From positions 1-64,000 of the forward strand of contig JAVBUH010000013.1 of assembly GCA_031555505.1 (NCBI GenBank): DNA of 64,000 nucleotides, given 5' to 3'. A program made the translations under genes and the position numbers. Source of the DNA: JAJDIA01 sp031555505 (lineage in GTDB: Bacteria > Bacteroidota > Bacteroidia > Bacteroidales > Tannerellaceae). A model generated the notes under the pieces. It ran no database searches. It had not been told where the DNA came from and saw only the letters and a program-made list of their open reading frames with translations. Shown piece by piece: positions 26,163 through 35,587 of the stretch (the first letter of the stretch is position 1; each line of letters begins with the position of its first letter).

Positions 26163-27947
26163 ATGGCAAAAGCGAATTGGTTTTATCGATTTCTATTATG
26201 GCGTGACGGGCATATCCAGGAGAAGCATTTTATCCTGATCGTCAGCTTTATCGTCGGTCTTTGTACGGCTGCTGCAGCGATCCTGCTGAAGCATCTGATC
26301 CACTTTATCCAGCACCTGCTGACGGGGAATTTCGACCCGGATAAAGTGAACTTCCTCTATCTGCTCTATCCGGTGATCGGGATTCTCCTGGCGGGATTGT
26401 TTGTGAAGTACCTGGTGCGCGACGACATCAGCCATGGGGTCACAAAGATCCTTTATGCTATTTCCCAACGGAAAAGCCGGATCAAGCCCCACAATACCTG
26501 GAGCTCGATCGTGGGTAGCGCCGTCACGATCGGTTTCGGCGGATCAGTAGGGGCCGAGGCGCCGATCGTGTTGACGGGTGCAGCCATCGGTTCTAATCTG
26601 GGGCGTATGTTCAGGCTGGAGCAGAAAACGCTGATGTTGCTTGTGGGCTGTGGGGCCGCCGGGGCTATTGCGGGTATCTTCAAAGCGCCGATCGCCGGAT
26701 TGGTATTCGTGGTCGAGGTCTTGTTGTTGGACTTGACCATGACCTCCGTTCTCCCGCTATTGATTTCTTCTGTGACGGCGGCTACCGTATCGTATATTTT
26801 CACAGGGACGGATGCGATGTTCAAATTTTCGCAGACCGAGGTGTTCGAGATAGGTCGTATCCCGTATGTGCTGTTGTTGGGCGTTTTCTGTGGGTTGGTG
26901 TCGCTGTATTTTACCCGGGTGATGAACCGGGTCGAAGGGGCGTATCGCCGGTTGGGCAATTATTGGAAGAAGTTTTTGTTGGGGGGTATGACGCTCAGTG
27001 TGCTGATCTTCCTGTTTCCGCCTCTTTATGGTGAAGGGTATGATACGATCGGTTCCCTGCTGAACGGGCAGTTCGCACATATTATGGATAAGAGCCTGTT
27101 CTATGGGTTTAGTGGTTCGTACTGGGGGATTATTATCTTTTTGGGACTGATCTTGTTGACAAAGGTTTTTGCGTCCAGTGCCACCAATGCGGGTGGCGGT
27201 GTGGGGGGGATCTTTGCTCCGAGTTTGTACCTGGGTTGCATTGCCGGATTTATCTTCGCCCATGTGTCTAATTTTTTCCCGTTTACGATCTACCTCTCCG
27301 AAAAGAATTTTGCATTGCTGGGGATGGCCGGGGTGATGTCGGCGGTTATGCACGCTCCGCTCACGGGTGTGTTTCTCATCGCCGAACTAACCGGGGGATA
27401 TGATCTTTTCCTGCCATTGATGATCGTTTCGATCGGTGCGTATATCACGATCCTTATGTTTGAACCTCACAGTATTTATTCCATGCGTTTGGCGCAAAAG
27501 GGCGAATTGCTCACGCATCACAAGGATAAGGCGGTGTTGACTTTACTAAGCATGGACAGTGTGATCGAAAAAGATTTCCAGCAGGTGTCGCCCGAAATGT
27601 CATTGGGCGACATGGTGAAAGTGATCGCCCGCAGTAGCCGGAATATGTTCCCCGTAGTGGACGAAAAAGGGACTTTGCTGGGTGTCGTGCAACTGGATAA
27701 TATCCGGAATATCATGTTCCGTCCGGAACTGTATAACCGTTTTTATGTCCGTAAATTCATGGTCTCCGCTCCTGCGAAGATTCAACTGAATATGCCGATG
27801 GACCAGATTATGAAAATATTTGACGACACAAAGGCATGGAACCTGCCGGTGGTGGACGAGAAAGGGCATTACATCGGCTTTATGTCCAAATCTAAAATAT
27901 TCAATTCCTACCGGGAAGTCCTGGTGGATAATTTTTCAGGTGATTAA
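26163..27947 (+). CDS. ClC-family chloride channel/transporter with CBS pair
   Basis: The 594-residue protein has about ten membrane helices (1-430) with ClC signatures GGSVGAEAPIVLTGAAIGS (the gating Glu position is kept in GAEAP) and AGGGVGGIFAPSLYLG, and two cytoplasmic CBS domains (about 450-585). It moves chloride, perhaps in exchange for protons, across the inner membrane. It starts 3 bp after the sugar transferase and ends 12 bp before fmt, so it belongs to a housekeeping operon. Channel versus exchanger cannot be decided. Confidence 0.92.
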   Translation: MAKANWFYRFLLWRDGHIQEKHFILIVSFIVGLCTAAAAILLKHLIHFIQHLLTGNFDPDKVNFLYLLYPVIGILLAGLFVKYLVRDDISHGVTKILYAISQRKSRIKPHNTWSSIVGSAVTIGFGGSVGAEAPIVLTGAAIGSNLGRMFRLEQKTLMLLVGCGAAGAIAGIFKAPIAGLVFVVEVLLLDLTMTSVLPLLISSVTAATVSYIFTGTDAMFKFSQTEVFEIGRIPYVLLLGVFCGLVSLYFTRVMNRVEGAYRRLGNYWKKFLLGGMTLSVLIFLFPPLYGEGYDTIGSLLNGQFAHIMDKSLFYGFSGSYWGIIIFLGLILLTKVFASSATNAGGGVGGIFAPSLYLGCIAGFIFAHVSNFFPFTIYLSEKNFALLGMAGVMSAVMHAPLTGVFLIAELTGGYDLFLPLMIVSIGAYITILMFEPHSIYSMRLAQKGELLTHHKDKAVLTLLSMDSVIEKDFQQVSPEMSLGDMVKVIARSSRNMFPVVDEKGTLLGVVQLDNIRNIMFRPELYNRFYVRKFMVSAPAKIQLNMPMDQIMKIFDDTKAWNLPVVDEKGHYIGFMSKSKIFNSYREVLVDNFSGD

Positions 27948-27959
27948 TGTAAACAGCAG

Positions 27960-28928
27960 ATGGAAAAAGAAGCGTTACGTATCGTTTTTATGGGCACACC
28001 CGACTTTGCAGTGGAAAGTGTACGGGCTTTAGTAAATGGTGGCTACAATGTGGTAGGGGTGATCACCATGCCTGATAAGCCCATGGGTCGCCACGCCAGT
28101 GTCCTGCAACCCAGTCCTGTGAAGGTGTATGCCGAATCCGTCGGCTTGCCCGTGCTCCAGCCCGAAAAACTGAAGGATGAAGCTTTCATCGAAGCCCTCC
28201 GGGAGTGGAAGGCCGACCTGCAGATCGTCGTCGCTTTCCGTATGCTGCCCGAAGTTGTATGGAACATGCCCCGGATGGGTACGTTCAACCTCCACGGCTC
28301 CCTGCTGCCCAAATATCGTGGGGCCGCTCCGATCAACTGGGCGATTATCAATGGCGACAAGGAAACAGGCGTTACCACGTTCTTCCTCACCCATGAGATC
28401 GATACAGGAAAGATCATCCGGCGGAAGCGCCTCGCTATTGGTGCTTTCGATAACGCGGGAATCGTCCACGACCGATTGATGTACCTTGGTGCAGACCTGG
28501 TGACCGAAACCGTCGACCTCATCCTTCAAGGTGAGGTGAAGACCAGAGCACAGCAGAAAAACATTGCCTCGCGCTACCCTGCTCCAAAGATATTCAAGGA
28601 TACCTGCCGTATTGACTGGGAAGAATCCAGGAGGGACATCTACGATTTCATCCGTGGTCTTTCGCCCTATCCGGCAGCCTGGACTGAACTGGTGTCACCC
28701 GACGGCGAACGGCAGGTGCTCAAGATATTTCAGACAAAATGGCGTTGGCTTAGGAAACAGTCTCACCCTGTGGGCACTATCTTGTCTGATGGACGCACGT
28801 ACATCGACGTGGCCGTATTTGATGGCTACCTCCGCCTCCTCTCCATCCAACTGGCCGGGAAGAAGCGGATGGACGTGGCCGACTTCCTCAACGGTTTCAA
28901 ACATATTGAGCGGTATACGGTAATCTGA
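27960..28928 (+). CDS. fmt: Methionyl-tRNA formyltransferase
   Basis: The 322-residue enzyme starts MEKEALRIVFMGTPDFAVES and has the formyltransferase core with FNLHGSLLPKYRGAAPINWAI (catalytic Asn-His-Asp region) and a C-terminal OB-like tRNA-binding domain from about 210. It transfers a formyl group from 10-formyl-THF to initiator Met-tRNA. Its stop overlaps the next start by one base (TGATG), showing translational coupling with the YbaN-like gene. Confidence 0.95.
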   Translation: MEKEALRIVFMGTPDFAVESVRALVNGGYNVVGVITMPDKPMGRHASVLQPSPVKVYAESVGLPVLQPEKLKDEAFIEALREWKADLQIVVAFRMLPEVVWNMPRMGTFNLHGSLLPKYRGAAPINWAIINGDKETGVTTFFLTHEIDTGKIIRRKRLAIGAFDNAGIVHDRLMYLGADLVTETVDLILQGEVKTRAQQKNIASRYPAPKIFKDTCRIDWEESRRDIYDFIRGLSPYPAAWTELVSPDGERQVLKIFQTKWRWLRKQSHPVGTILSDGRTYIDVAVFDGYLRLLSIQLAGKKRMDVADFLNGFKHIERYTVI

Positions 28929-29305
28929 TGCACCTCACCAAACGCGCCCTGTTCATCCTTCTGGGAACGGTCTGCCTCATCCTCGGCACGATCGGTATCT
29001 TTGTTCCCCTGCTTCCGACCACCCCCTTTTGGTTGCTCACCTGCTGGCTCTACCTCCGCAGTTCCGAGCGGCTATACAACCGTGTCATGGCTAACCGCTA
29101 TTTCGGTTCCTACGTCAAAGCCTATATGGTAGACAAAGCCATCCCCCTGCGTTCGAAAGTTATCTCCCTCACCGTCATGTGGACGTCCATCCTCCTGACC
29201 GGCCTCTTCCTTGTCGACCTCTGGTGGGTTCGCCTCATCCTCCTTGCTATCAGCACTGCCGTCACCTGGCACATCCTTTCCTTCCCCACCCGCAAGGCAG
29301 AGTAA
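28928..29305 (+). CDS. YbaN/DUF454-family inner membrane protein
   Basis: The 125-residue protein has three to four hydrophobic helices and the DUF454 signature IFVPLLPTTPFWLLTCWLYL near residue 25. It sits in the inner membrane; its function is unknown. It is the last gene of the tsaC-sugar transferase-ClC-fmt run, coupled to fmt by a one-base overlap. Confidence 0.85.
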   Translation: MHLTKRALFILLGTVCLILGTIGIFVPLLPTTPFWLLTCWLYLRSSERLYNRVMANRYFGSYVKAYMVDKAIPLRSKVISLTVMWTSILLTGLFLVDLWWVRLILLAISTAVTWHILSFPTRKAE

Positions 29306-29603
29306 TTTGCCTTCATTCCCTTCAACCCTATCATATCTACTGTATACCAGTTGTTTACCATGAATGCGCCTGCCTTCAAGTCTACCTTCAGTTATCTTCA
29401 GCCCATCTTCAAATATGGTCGGATTTGAAACCCTTCCAAAACCACATAAGTATCCAAGCAATGCGACATGCACATCCCACTGAAGAAAGACGTACATCCC
29501 GGGGAGAAGAGACAACTGTCTCGCCGAAAAACATTTGGATGATTTTTCGACCATTCGGTCTATTTTTTCAAATTATTCCTTACCTTTGCGCCCGAATAAG
29601 GCC
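29306..29603. other. Intergenic stretch before tRNA-Arg
   Basis: No credible ORF was found. It holds a run of TTCA words spaced 10-12 bp apart (about 29373-29413) and the tRNA promoter element at 29581-29588. Confidence 0.6.
29581..29588 (+). promoter_or_regulatory. Promoter -7 element for tRNA-Arg
   Basis: TACCTTTG lies 15 bp upstream of the tRNA 5' end. Confidence 0.65.
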
Positions 29604-29677
29604 GGTCGGGTAGCTCAGTTGGATAGAGCAACAGCCTTCTAAGCTGTGGGTCAAGGGTTCGAATCCCTTCCTGATCA
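29604..29677 (+). tRNA. tRNA-Arg (anticodon UCU)
   Basis: A full cloverleaf is visible. Acceptor GGTCGGG pairs with CCTGATC (two G-T pairs), the D-arm begins GCTCAGTTGG, the anticodon stem is ACAGC/GCTGT with loop CTTCTAA (TCT at 29638-29640), and the T-arm is AAGGG-TTCGAAT-CCCTT. Discriminator A is at 29677. CCA is not encoded. It reads AGA codons. Confidence 0.96.
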
Positions 29678-29723
29678 CTAAAGGGTCAAAATCAAGTTAG
29701 GCAAGACCCGGAAAAGAAAAGAC

Positions 29724-29764
29724 AATACCTCCTGAAACATGCTTTGGGGAGGTATTATTTTTTT
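29724..29764 (+). terminator. Rho-independent terminator after tRNA-Arg
   Basis: AATACCTCC (29724-29732) pairs perfectly with GGAGGTATT (29748-29756) and is followed by ATTTTTTTT. Confidence 0.9.
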
Positions 29765-29811
29765 ACCCCCATAAAACCTGTGGACCTTTCATAGATAACG
29801 AATAGATTGTT

Positions 29812-30465
29812 ATGGAATTCTTTCAGTTTGTTTTTGATTTTATCTTTCACATTGACCAGCATTTGACGGTTCTTGTGGCCGAGTATGGTATGTTGATCTA
29901 TGCGATCTTGTTCCTGATCATCTTTTGCGAGACTGGTTTGGTAGTGACGCCTTTTCTGCCGGGTGATTCGTTATTGTTTGTGGCCGGTACTTTGGCTTCG
30001 TTGGCAACCAACAACGTAAATGTGCATCTGCTGGTATTGCTGCTGATCTTAGCAGCAGTCAGCGGGGATGCTGCCAATTATGTGATTGGGCGCTTCTTCG
30101 GCAAGCAATTATTCAGGAATCCTGATTCCAAAGTGTTCAAGCAGGTCTATCTCGATAAAACGCATGACTTTTATGCCAAACATGGAGGAAAGACGATCTT
30201 TCTGGCACGCTTTGTCCCCATCATCCGTACATTTGCTCCGTTTGTGGCTGGTATGGGCAAGATGAGTTATGCGTATTTCGGTATGTACAATATTATAGGC
30301 GGTATTGTTTGGGTAACTCTCTTTACGTATGCCGGCTTTTTCTTCGGTGGACTGGATTATGTGCAGAAGAACCTGGAGTTCCTGATCATCGGCATCATTT
30401 TCGTTTCCATCCTTCCGATGGTAGTGGAATATCTTCGGAACCGGATGAAAAGCAGACCGATCTGA
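29812..30465 (+). CDS. DedA-family inner membrane protein
   Basis: The 217-residue protein has about five hydrophobic helices and the DedA signatures FCETGLVVTPFLPGDSLLF and, later, FLARFVPIIRTFAPFVAGMG. The family is thought to work in membrane lipid homeostasis, including flipping of undecaprenyl phosphate or phosphatidylethanolamine, and depends on the proton gradient. Here it is a single gene between the tRNA terminator and the amylase gene. The exact substrate is unknown. Confidence 0.9.
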   Translation: MEFFQFVFDFIFHIDQHLTVLVAEYGMLIYAILFLIIFCETGLVVTPFLPGDSLLFVAGTLASLATNNVNVHLLVLLLILAAVSGDAANYVIGRFFGKQLFRNPDSKVFKQVYLDKTHDFYAKHGGKTIFLARFVPIIRTFAPFVAGMGKMSYAYFGMYNIIGGIVWVTLFTYAGFFFGGLDYVQKNLEFLIIGIIFVSILPMVVEYLRNRMKSRPI

Positions 30466-30494
30466 AAAGGAGGGATAGTTATCAGGATTTTTCT

Positions 30495-30502
30495 TAATTT
30501 TG
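30495..30502 (+). promoter_or_regulatory. Promoter -7 element for the amylase gene
   Basis: TAATTTTG lies about 110 bp before the ATG at 30613, which would give a long leader. Confidence 0.45.
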
Positions 30503-30612
30503 CAATCGCCGGTATTGTAAGCTGTTATGATAAATCAGGAGGCTGTGTCATCTGTGGGCTAATGGTGGACTTTTGCACGCCCCCGTTGTTAAGGTACTAA
30601 AATGTGAATAAA

Positions 30613-32466
30613 ATGAAACTTAAATCTGTTTGTATACTTGTATCCTGGCTGGTATGCCTCGCAATGAAAACGTATGCACAGTCAGTAGAGCCCGCCTTCT
30701 GGTGGGCTGGTATGGAAAACCCGGAACTACAGGTGTTGCTCTATGCTGACAAAGTGGCCGACAACAAGGTTAGCCTTACGGCCAAATCAGTCCGGTTGAA
30801 AGAAACCGTCCGTATGGAGAACAGCAACTACCTCATCCTCTACCTGGACCTGTCGAGAGCGGTGCCCGAAAAGTTCCATATCGTGCTTGAGCAGGCGGGG
30901 AAAAAGAAAACGATCCCTTATGAACTAAAACCGCGAAAAGCCGGTTCTTCTCAGCGGGAAGGATTTCACGCCGGTGATGTGCTGTACCTGATGATGCCTG
31001 ACCGCTTCGCCAATGGCGATCCTTCCAACGATGTGGTGGCAGGTATGCAGGAGGCTACTGTCGATCGCAACCAGCCCTTTGCCCGCCATGGGGGCGACTT
31101 CAAAGGAATCATGGACCACCTGGATTATATCAGCGACCTCGGTGTGACGGCTATCTGGCTCAATCCCATTCTGGAAAATGATATGAGACGCGGCTCTTAT
31201 CACGGCTATGCCACTACGGATTATTACCGTGCCGACCGCCGTTTCGGCAGCAACGATGAGTTTATTGCCCTCGTGGACAAAGCGCACGAAAAAGGATTGA
31301 AGGTGGTCATGGATATGATCTTCAACCACTGTGGCAGTGAGCACCACTTCTTTACAGACAGGCCCTCGCCGGATTGGTTCAACTATCCTGACGGCTTTGT
31401 ACAATCATCATTTAAGACAAGTACGCAGTACGACCCGCATGTGGCGGCGTATGATAAAGAACGCGCCACAGACGGCTGGTTTGTTCGATCGATGCCCGAT
31501 CTGAACCAGCGCAATCTGCACGTGGCCCGCTACCTGATCCAGAACAGCATCTGGTGGATTGAGTATGGCGGTATCGACGGCATACGGCAGGATACCCATC
31601 CGTTTGCCGACTTTGATATGATGGCGCGTTGGTGTAAGGAAGTAACCGACGAATATCCCGACTTCAATATCGTGGGTGAGACCTGGTATGGTAATAATGT
31701 CGGAATAGCTTATTGGCAAAAGGACAGTAAACTGTCGGCTCCCCGTAATTCAAACCTGCGTTCGGTGATGGACTTCCCGTTGACTTTTGCGATGGAACGG
31801 GCGTTCGACGAAGAAACAGATGGCGAGAAAGGCCTGTCGCGCCTCTACGAATTGCTCGCCCAGGATGTGGTCTATCCTGATCCGATGAACCTGCTGATCT
31901 TTCTCGACAATCACGATACATCGCGTTTCTTCCGTAAGCCGACCGACGAGTCGGGCTTGTCACGCTATAAACAGGCGCTTGCTTTCCTGCTCACCACCCG
32001 GGGTATCCCGCAACTCTATTATGGTACCGAGATCCTGATGGCGGCCGATAAAGCGGATGGCGACGGTAAGCTGCGTGCCGATTTTCCGGGTGGTTGGCCG
32101 GGCGATCAACAAAACGCCTTTACGGCATCCGGACGGACGGCCTTGCAGAACGAAGCTTTCGATTACGCTCGTCGCCTGCTCCAATGGCGGCGTGGGAATG
32201 AGGTGATTGCCAAAGGTTCGCTTACCCATTTTATCCCTACAGCCAACAGCGTTTATGCCTATGGTCGTGCTTACGGGAATAAGTCGGTAGCCGTGTTCCT
32301 CAATGGCACCGCCCAGCCGAAGAAAGTAACACTCGATCAATACCGTGAAATACTGCCTGCTGTTACGGCTAACGATGTCGTAAGCGGTAGGAAGATTGAC
32401 CTGAGTGGCAGCGAACTGGAACTTGGCCCGCGTGCGGTACTTATCCTGGAATTTGGACAGGATTGA
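30613..32466 (+). CDS. Secreted GH13 alpha-amylase/neopullulanase (SusA-like)
   Basis: The 617-residue protein has a signal peptide (about 1-23), an N-terminal beta domain (about 25-115), the catalytic barrel (about 120-530) and a C-terminal beta domain. GH13 regions are clear: DMIFNHCGSEH, GIDGIRQDTHPF with nucleophile D327, VGETWY with acid-base E356 and FLDNHDTSRF with D435. It hydrolyses alpha-1,4-glucans or cyclodextrins, probably in the periplasm as SusA does. No SusC/SusD pair is in the window. A GTG at 30604 is possible; the ATG at 30613 gives a cleaner signal peptide. Confidence 0.92.
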   Translation: MKLKSVCILVSWLVCLAMKTYAQSVEPAFWWAGMENPELQVLLYADKVADNKVSLTAKSVRLKETVRMENSNYLILYLDLSRAVPEKFHIVLEQAGKKKTIPYELKPRKAGSSQREGFHAGDVLYLMMPDRFANGDPSNDVVAGMQEATVDRNQPFARHGGDFKGIMDHLDYISDLGVTAIWLNPILENDMRRGSYHGYATTDYYRADRRFGSNDEFIALVDKAHEKGLKVVMDMIFNHCGSEHHFFTDRPSPDWFNYPDGFVQSSFKTSTQYDPHVAAYDKERATDGWFVRSMPDLNQRNLHVARYLIQNSIWWIEYGGIDGIRQDTHPFADFDMMARWCKEVTDEYPDFNIVGETWYGNNVGIAYWQKDSKLSAPRNSNLRSVMDFPLTFAMERAFDEETDGEKGLSRLYELLAQDVVYPDPMNLLIFLDNHDTSRFFRKPTDESGLSRYKQALAFLLTTRGIPQLYYGTEILMAADKADGDGKLRADFPGGWPGDQQNAFTASGRTALQNEAFDYARRLLQWRRGNEVIAKGSLTHFIPTANSVYAYGRAYGNKSVAVFLNGTAQPKKVTLDQYREILPAVTANDVVSGRKIDLSGSELELGPRAVLILEFGQD

Positions 32467-32500
32467 TCGTGTGGTAATAGGATGCGGAAGTATCTTTTAT

Positions 32501-32508
32501 TACTTTTG
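32501..32508 (+). promoter_or_regulatory. Promoter -7 element for the esterase gene
   Basis: TACTTTTG lies 17 bp before the ATG at 32526. Confidence 0.6.
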
Positions 32509-32525
32509 CCAGAAATCAGTGTGAT

Positions 32526-33341
32526 ATGAAGAAGTTATTGTTGTTGTCTGTATTACTGCAATGGGCAGTGCTGGTATCGGCACAGTCGCCGGTTACCTAT
32601 CAGTTGAAATCGAATATTTCTTACCGGACCGATGGGGATGCGTATGCGTTGGAACGCTGCAAGCTGGATATTTATTATCCGGAGAATGAACCGGCATTCG
32701 CAACCGTGGTCTGGTTTCATGGTGGGGGACTGACGGGTGGCAGCAAGTTTATTCCCCAGGAACTGCTGGATAGTAAGCTGGCGGTGGTGGCTGTCAATTA
32801 TCGCCTGTTGCCGAAGGCTACCTTATCTGATTGTATTGATGATGCTGCGGCAGCTGTAGCATGGGTGTTCGGTGAGATTGAAAAGTATGGGGGAAGCAAG
32901 CGGAAGATATTTGTGGCCGGTCATTCGGCGGGTGGATACCTGACCACGATGATCGGGCTGGATAAGAAGTGGCTGCTGAAGTATTGTCAGGATGCCGATG
33001 CTATCGCCGGACTGATCCCGTTCAGCGGGCAGGCCATCAGCCATTTTGCCTACCGGCAGTCGAAAGGGCTGCAGGATACACAGCCCACGATCGACGAGTT
33101 TGCCCCGCTCTTCTATGTGCGTGCCGATGCGCCGCCGTTGATCATTGTGTCGGGCGACCGCGAACAGGAAATGCTTGGCCGTTACGAAGAGAACGCCTAC
33201 TTCTGGCGGATGATGAAAGTGGTTGGGCACAAACGGGTATATCTCTACGAATTAGGCGGATACAACCATGGCGACATGGCTGCACCCGCCTTTCATATCC
33301 TCAAGCACCACGTGCGTGAGATCTTACTGGGCATTCTCTAA
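32526..33341 (+). CDS. Secreted alpha/beta-hydrolase (esterase-like)
   Basis: The 271-residue protein has a signal peptide (about 1-20), the oxyanion motif WFHGGGLTGG of the hormone-sensitive-lipase group, nucleophile S134 in GHSAGGYLT, a probable acid in VSGDREQEM and the catalytic His in YNHGDMAAP. It should cleave esters in the periplasm, perhaps acetyl groups on glycans. It follows the secreted amylase gene but has its own promoter. Its last 18 bases overlap the convergent TPR gene. The substrate is unknown. Confidence 0.88.
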   Translation: MKKLLLLSVLLQWAVLVSAQSPVTYQLKSNISYRTDGDAYALERCKLDIYYPENEPAFATVVWFHGGGLTGGSKFIPQELLDSKLAVVAVNYRLLPKATLSDCIDDAAAAVAWVFGEIEKYGGSKRKIFVAGHSAGGYLTTMIGLDKKWLLKYCQDADAIAGLIPFSGQAISHFAYRQSKGLQDTQPTIDEFAPLFYVRADAPPLIIVSGDREQEMLGRYEENAYFWRMMKVVGHKRVYLYELGGYNHGDMAAPAFHILKHHVREILLGIL

Positions 33342-35501
33342 GGCATACCGCAGCTGGTCGAGCATCAGGGGTACTTCGTCCGTATCAATGCCCGCTGCCT
33401 GTAATTCGGGTATATCCTGATTGAATTGTTCGACGAATTTGTCCAGATTACCACCTTCGGTTGCGACCGACTGCTTGTAGTAGGATATGGCTTCCTCGAC
33501 ATTGAACAGGGCCCATTTCGTATGTCCGGCGTTCATATAATCGTGCATGGTGGGCTGGGCTCCCAATATTTTCTCATAGTAGTTGGCGGCCTGTTCGAAT
33601 TTGCCGGTCAAAAAGGAGGTCCAGGCAATGGCTCGCCAGGCTTTGTTCCCCTTTGTGTCGAGGTAGTCTACCTTATAATAATATTTCAACGCTTCTTCGA
33701 ATCTCTTCAGTTCCAACAGGCAATGGCCGATGCTGAGCTGGATAGGCAGATTATCGGGTTCGAGCGTTTCAAAGCGGTGATAATAGGCGAGTGCCTCTTC
33801 AGGTTGTTTCATGGAACGGTAACAGCCCGCCAGGCGGCGGATTACCCATTTGCTATTGGGATGCAACAGGTCTGCATGTTGGTAATCAGCCAGGGCGCCC
33901 GGCAGGTCGTTCATCATCTGGCGGCAGAAACCGGTTTTCTGATACAGCACGTCGTTATTCGGATCGTTAGCGATCAACTGTTCATACAGCGGTAGGGCGT
34001 CGGCTACGTAGTTCTTGCGCAGGTAGTATTCGGCAATGATCATCAGGCTTTCATCGTCGGCAATGTAGGGACGCAGGATGGGTAGGTTGTGCAGGGCAAG
34101 CGGCAGGGCAAAGATATCTTCAAACTCCAACCGGCCGGGATATAATTTATAGAACCGGTACAGGTCTTGCACGTACTGTCCGATAATAGTTTCCGCCTTG
34201 TTATGTGTAGATTGTAATTCCTGCCGTTTTTGCTCCATCAGCTCGCCGGCTTGGCTGGTGAACTGGTTCATCATCATCGTCCGGTGTGATTCAGGCAATT
34301 GCTGGATGCTGAGGTAGAGCGAATACTTATCGGAGTTGCACATAAATGAGGCTGTCCCAATCAGGTCGAGTATTTCCCATTCTTTCACCGGCTTTTGGTC
34401 TGCCGTCCCAAATAAGGTATGGCTCTCGGAGAACGGCAGGAACCAGTTGCCCATTTCGCGGAAGAAAGGAAAACTTTTCAGATGTACAAAGGTAGAGTGC
34501 ATCACATCGGCGCCTTCCTGTTGCAGCTCACTGAATTCCTCCATTTTCTTTCCCAACCGGCTGTTCTCGCCGAAGAAGTTTTGCCATTCGGGATTCATGT
34601 CGTCACCGGGTAGTTCGCTAAAGTCTTTGAGGTTTATCTTCTTATTGATCTTCGGGCTCAACTTCATCATCTCAGGAATGATCTCTTCCTGCAGTTTGCG
34701 GGTGATCTTTTCTGTCTCGCGTGAGAGGATGAAGCGCAGGATAATGGTACGGATAGCGTGGGTGAAGCCGGGCATCGTTTCGTGGGCGGCTGCCAGCCGG
34801 TCGGCTATCTTCGGATACAGCGCGGTGCGTGTGGGGTATATATATAATGTAAGCAGGATACAGATCAGCGCACGCATACGGATCTCTTCGTCGGCTACCT
34901 GAAGGGCATCGAATAGCAGGAGCAACTTTTCCATGTCGAATCCCATTTGCAGTCCCATCCACAGGGCGGAGACGATCTGGCAGCCTATTGGATAGGGCAA
35001 TGTTTCGTCTGTCAGGATCTCCCGGATGCCCAGGGCATCGTCTACTGTCAGCGGATCGGATGTCCAGATACAGGTAAACAGCGTCGATAAATCTTTTTCA
35101 TACATCTGTTTGCGTAATTCCGAATCGGGCCTCTCAGACAGGTGGGCATACAGGGTGGGATAGCTGAGGGGCGGATTCAACTGCAGGCTGCGTCGTTTGC
35201 TGTAAAAGGCCAGCGGGGATATGTCTTTGAGTGCGATGTTACGTACATGGTCAGCCAGGCTGTAGGCATTGGTTATCAGAAAGTGGTGCATGTCTGTCCG
35301 TGTGGGATCCGGCACACCGATGCGCTGGTAACGTAGCAGTAGTATGTACGTATCCTGCATTTGGTTGAGCGTGTCCTGATACTCTAATGCCTGCACGCCG
35401 ACGATCAGCCCATGCAGGGCTACGAACGCATCCTTTAATTGTTGCTGGTCGAGCAATCCCGTGATGCGGTTGTATGCCCGGTTGATTTCCTGTATTGTCA
35501 T
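33324..35501 (-). CDS. Tetratricopeptide-repeat protein
   Basis: The 725-residue protein is all helical. The N-terminal 430 residues are not assigned; the C-terminal part (about 480-680) carries five to six TPR units, such as DALPLYEQLIANDPNNDVLY and EALAYYHRFETLEPDNLPIQ. No signal peptide or membrane segment is present, so it is cytosolic and probably scaffolds protein contacts. It has a promoter divergent from lepA. No function can be assigned. Confidence 0.85.
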   Translation of the reverse strand: MTIQEINRAYNRITGLLDQQQLKDAFVALHGLIVGVQALEYQDTLNQMQDTYILLLRYQRIGVPDPTRTDMHHFLITNAYSLADHVRNIALKDISPLAFYSKRRSLQLNPPLSYPTLYAHLSERPDSELRKQMYEKDLSTLFTCIWTSDPLTVDDALGIREILTDETLPYPIGCQIVSALWMGLQMGFDMEKLLLLFDALQVADEEIRMRALICILLTLYIYPTRTALYPKIADRLAAAHETMPGFTHAIRTIILRFILSRETEKITRKLQEEIIPEMMKLSPKINKKINLKDFSELPGDDMNPEWQNFFGENSRLGKKMEEFSELQQEGADVMHSTFVHLKSFPFFREMGNWFLPFSESHTLFGTADQKPVKEWEILDLIGTASFMCNSDKYSLYLSIQQLPESHRTMMMNQFTSQAGELMEQKRQELQSTHNKAETIIGQYVQDLYRFYKLYPGRLEFEDIFALPLALHNLPILRPYIADDESLMIIAEYYLRKNYVADALPLYEQLIANDPNNDVLYQKTGFCRQMMNDLPGALADYQHADLLHPNSKWVIRRLAGCYRSMKQPEEALAYYHRFETLEPDNLPIQLSIGHCLLELKRFEEALKYYYKVDYLDTKGNKAWRAIAWTSFLTGKFEQAANYYEKILGAQPTMHDYMNAGHTKWALFNVEEAISYYKQSVATEGGNLDKFVEQFNQDIPELQAAGIDTDEVPLMLDQLRYALENAQ

Positions 35502-35526
35502 AGCATATATATAACAAATGGTATGC

Positions 35527-35534
35527 CAAAAGTA
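35527..35534 (-). promoter_or_regulatory. Promoter -7 element for the TPR gene
   Basis: Reverse-strand TACTTTTG lies 25 bp before the ATG at 35501. Confidence 0.55.
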
Positions 35535-35556
35535 GGATTTTTCAGGTGAACTTTCG

Positions 35557-35564
35557 TATCTTTG
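35557..35564 (+). promoter_or_regulatory. Promoter -7 element for lepA
   Basis: TATCTTTG lies 23 bp before the lepA ATG. Confidence 0.6.
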
Positions 35565-35587
35565 CCCACCTAAAACGCAAGTAGCAG

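Noticed and set aside
29373..29413. Helically phased TTCA repeat before tRNA-Arg
   Set aside because: The spacing varies from 10 to 12 bp and the words are short; chance cannot be excluded.
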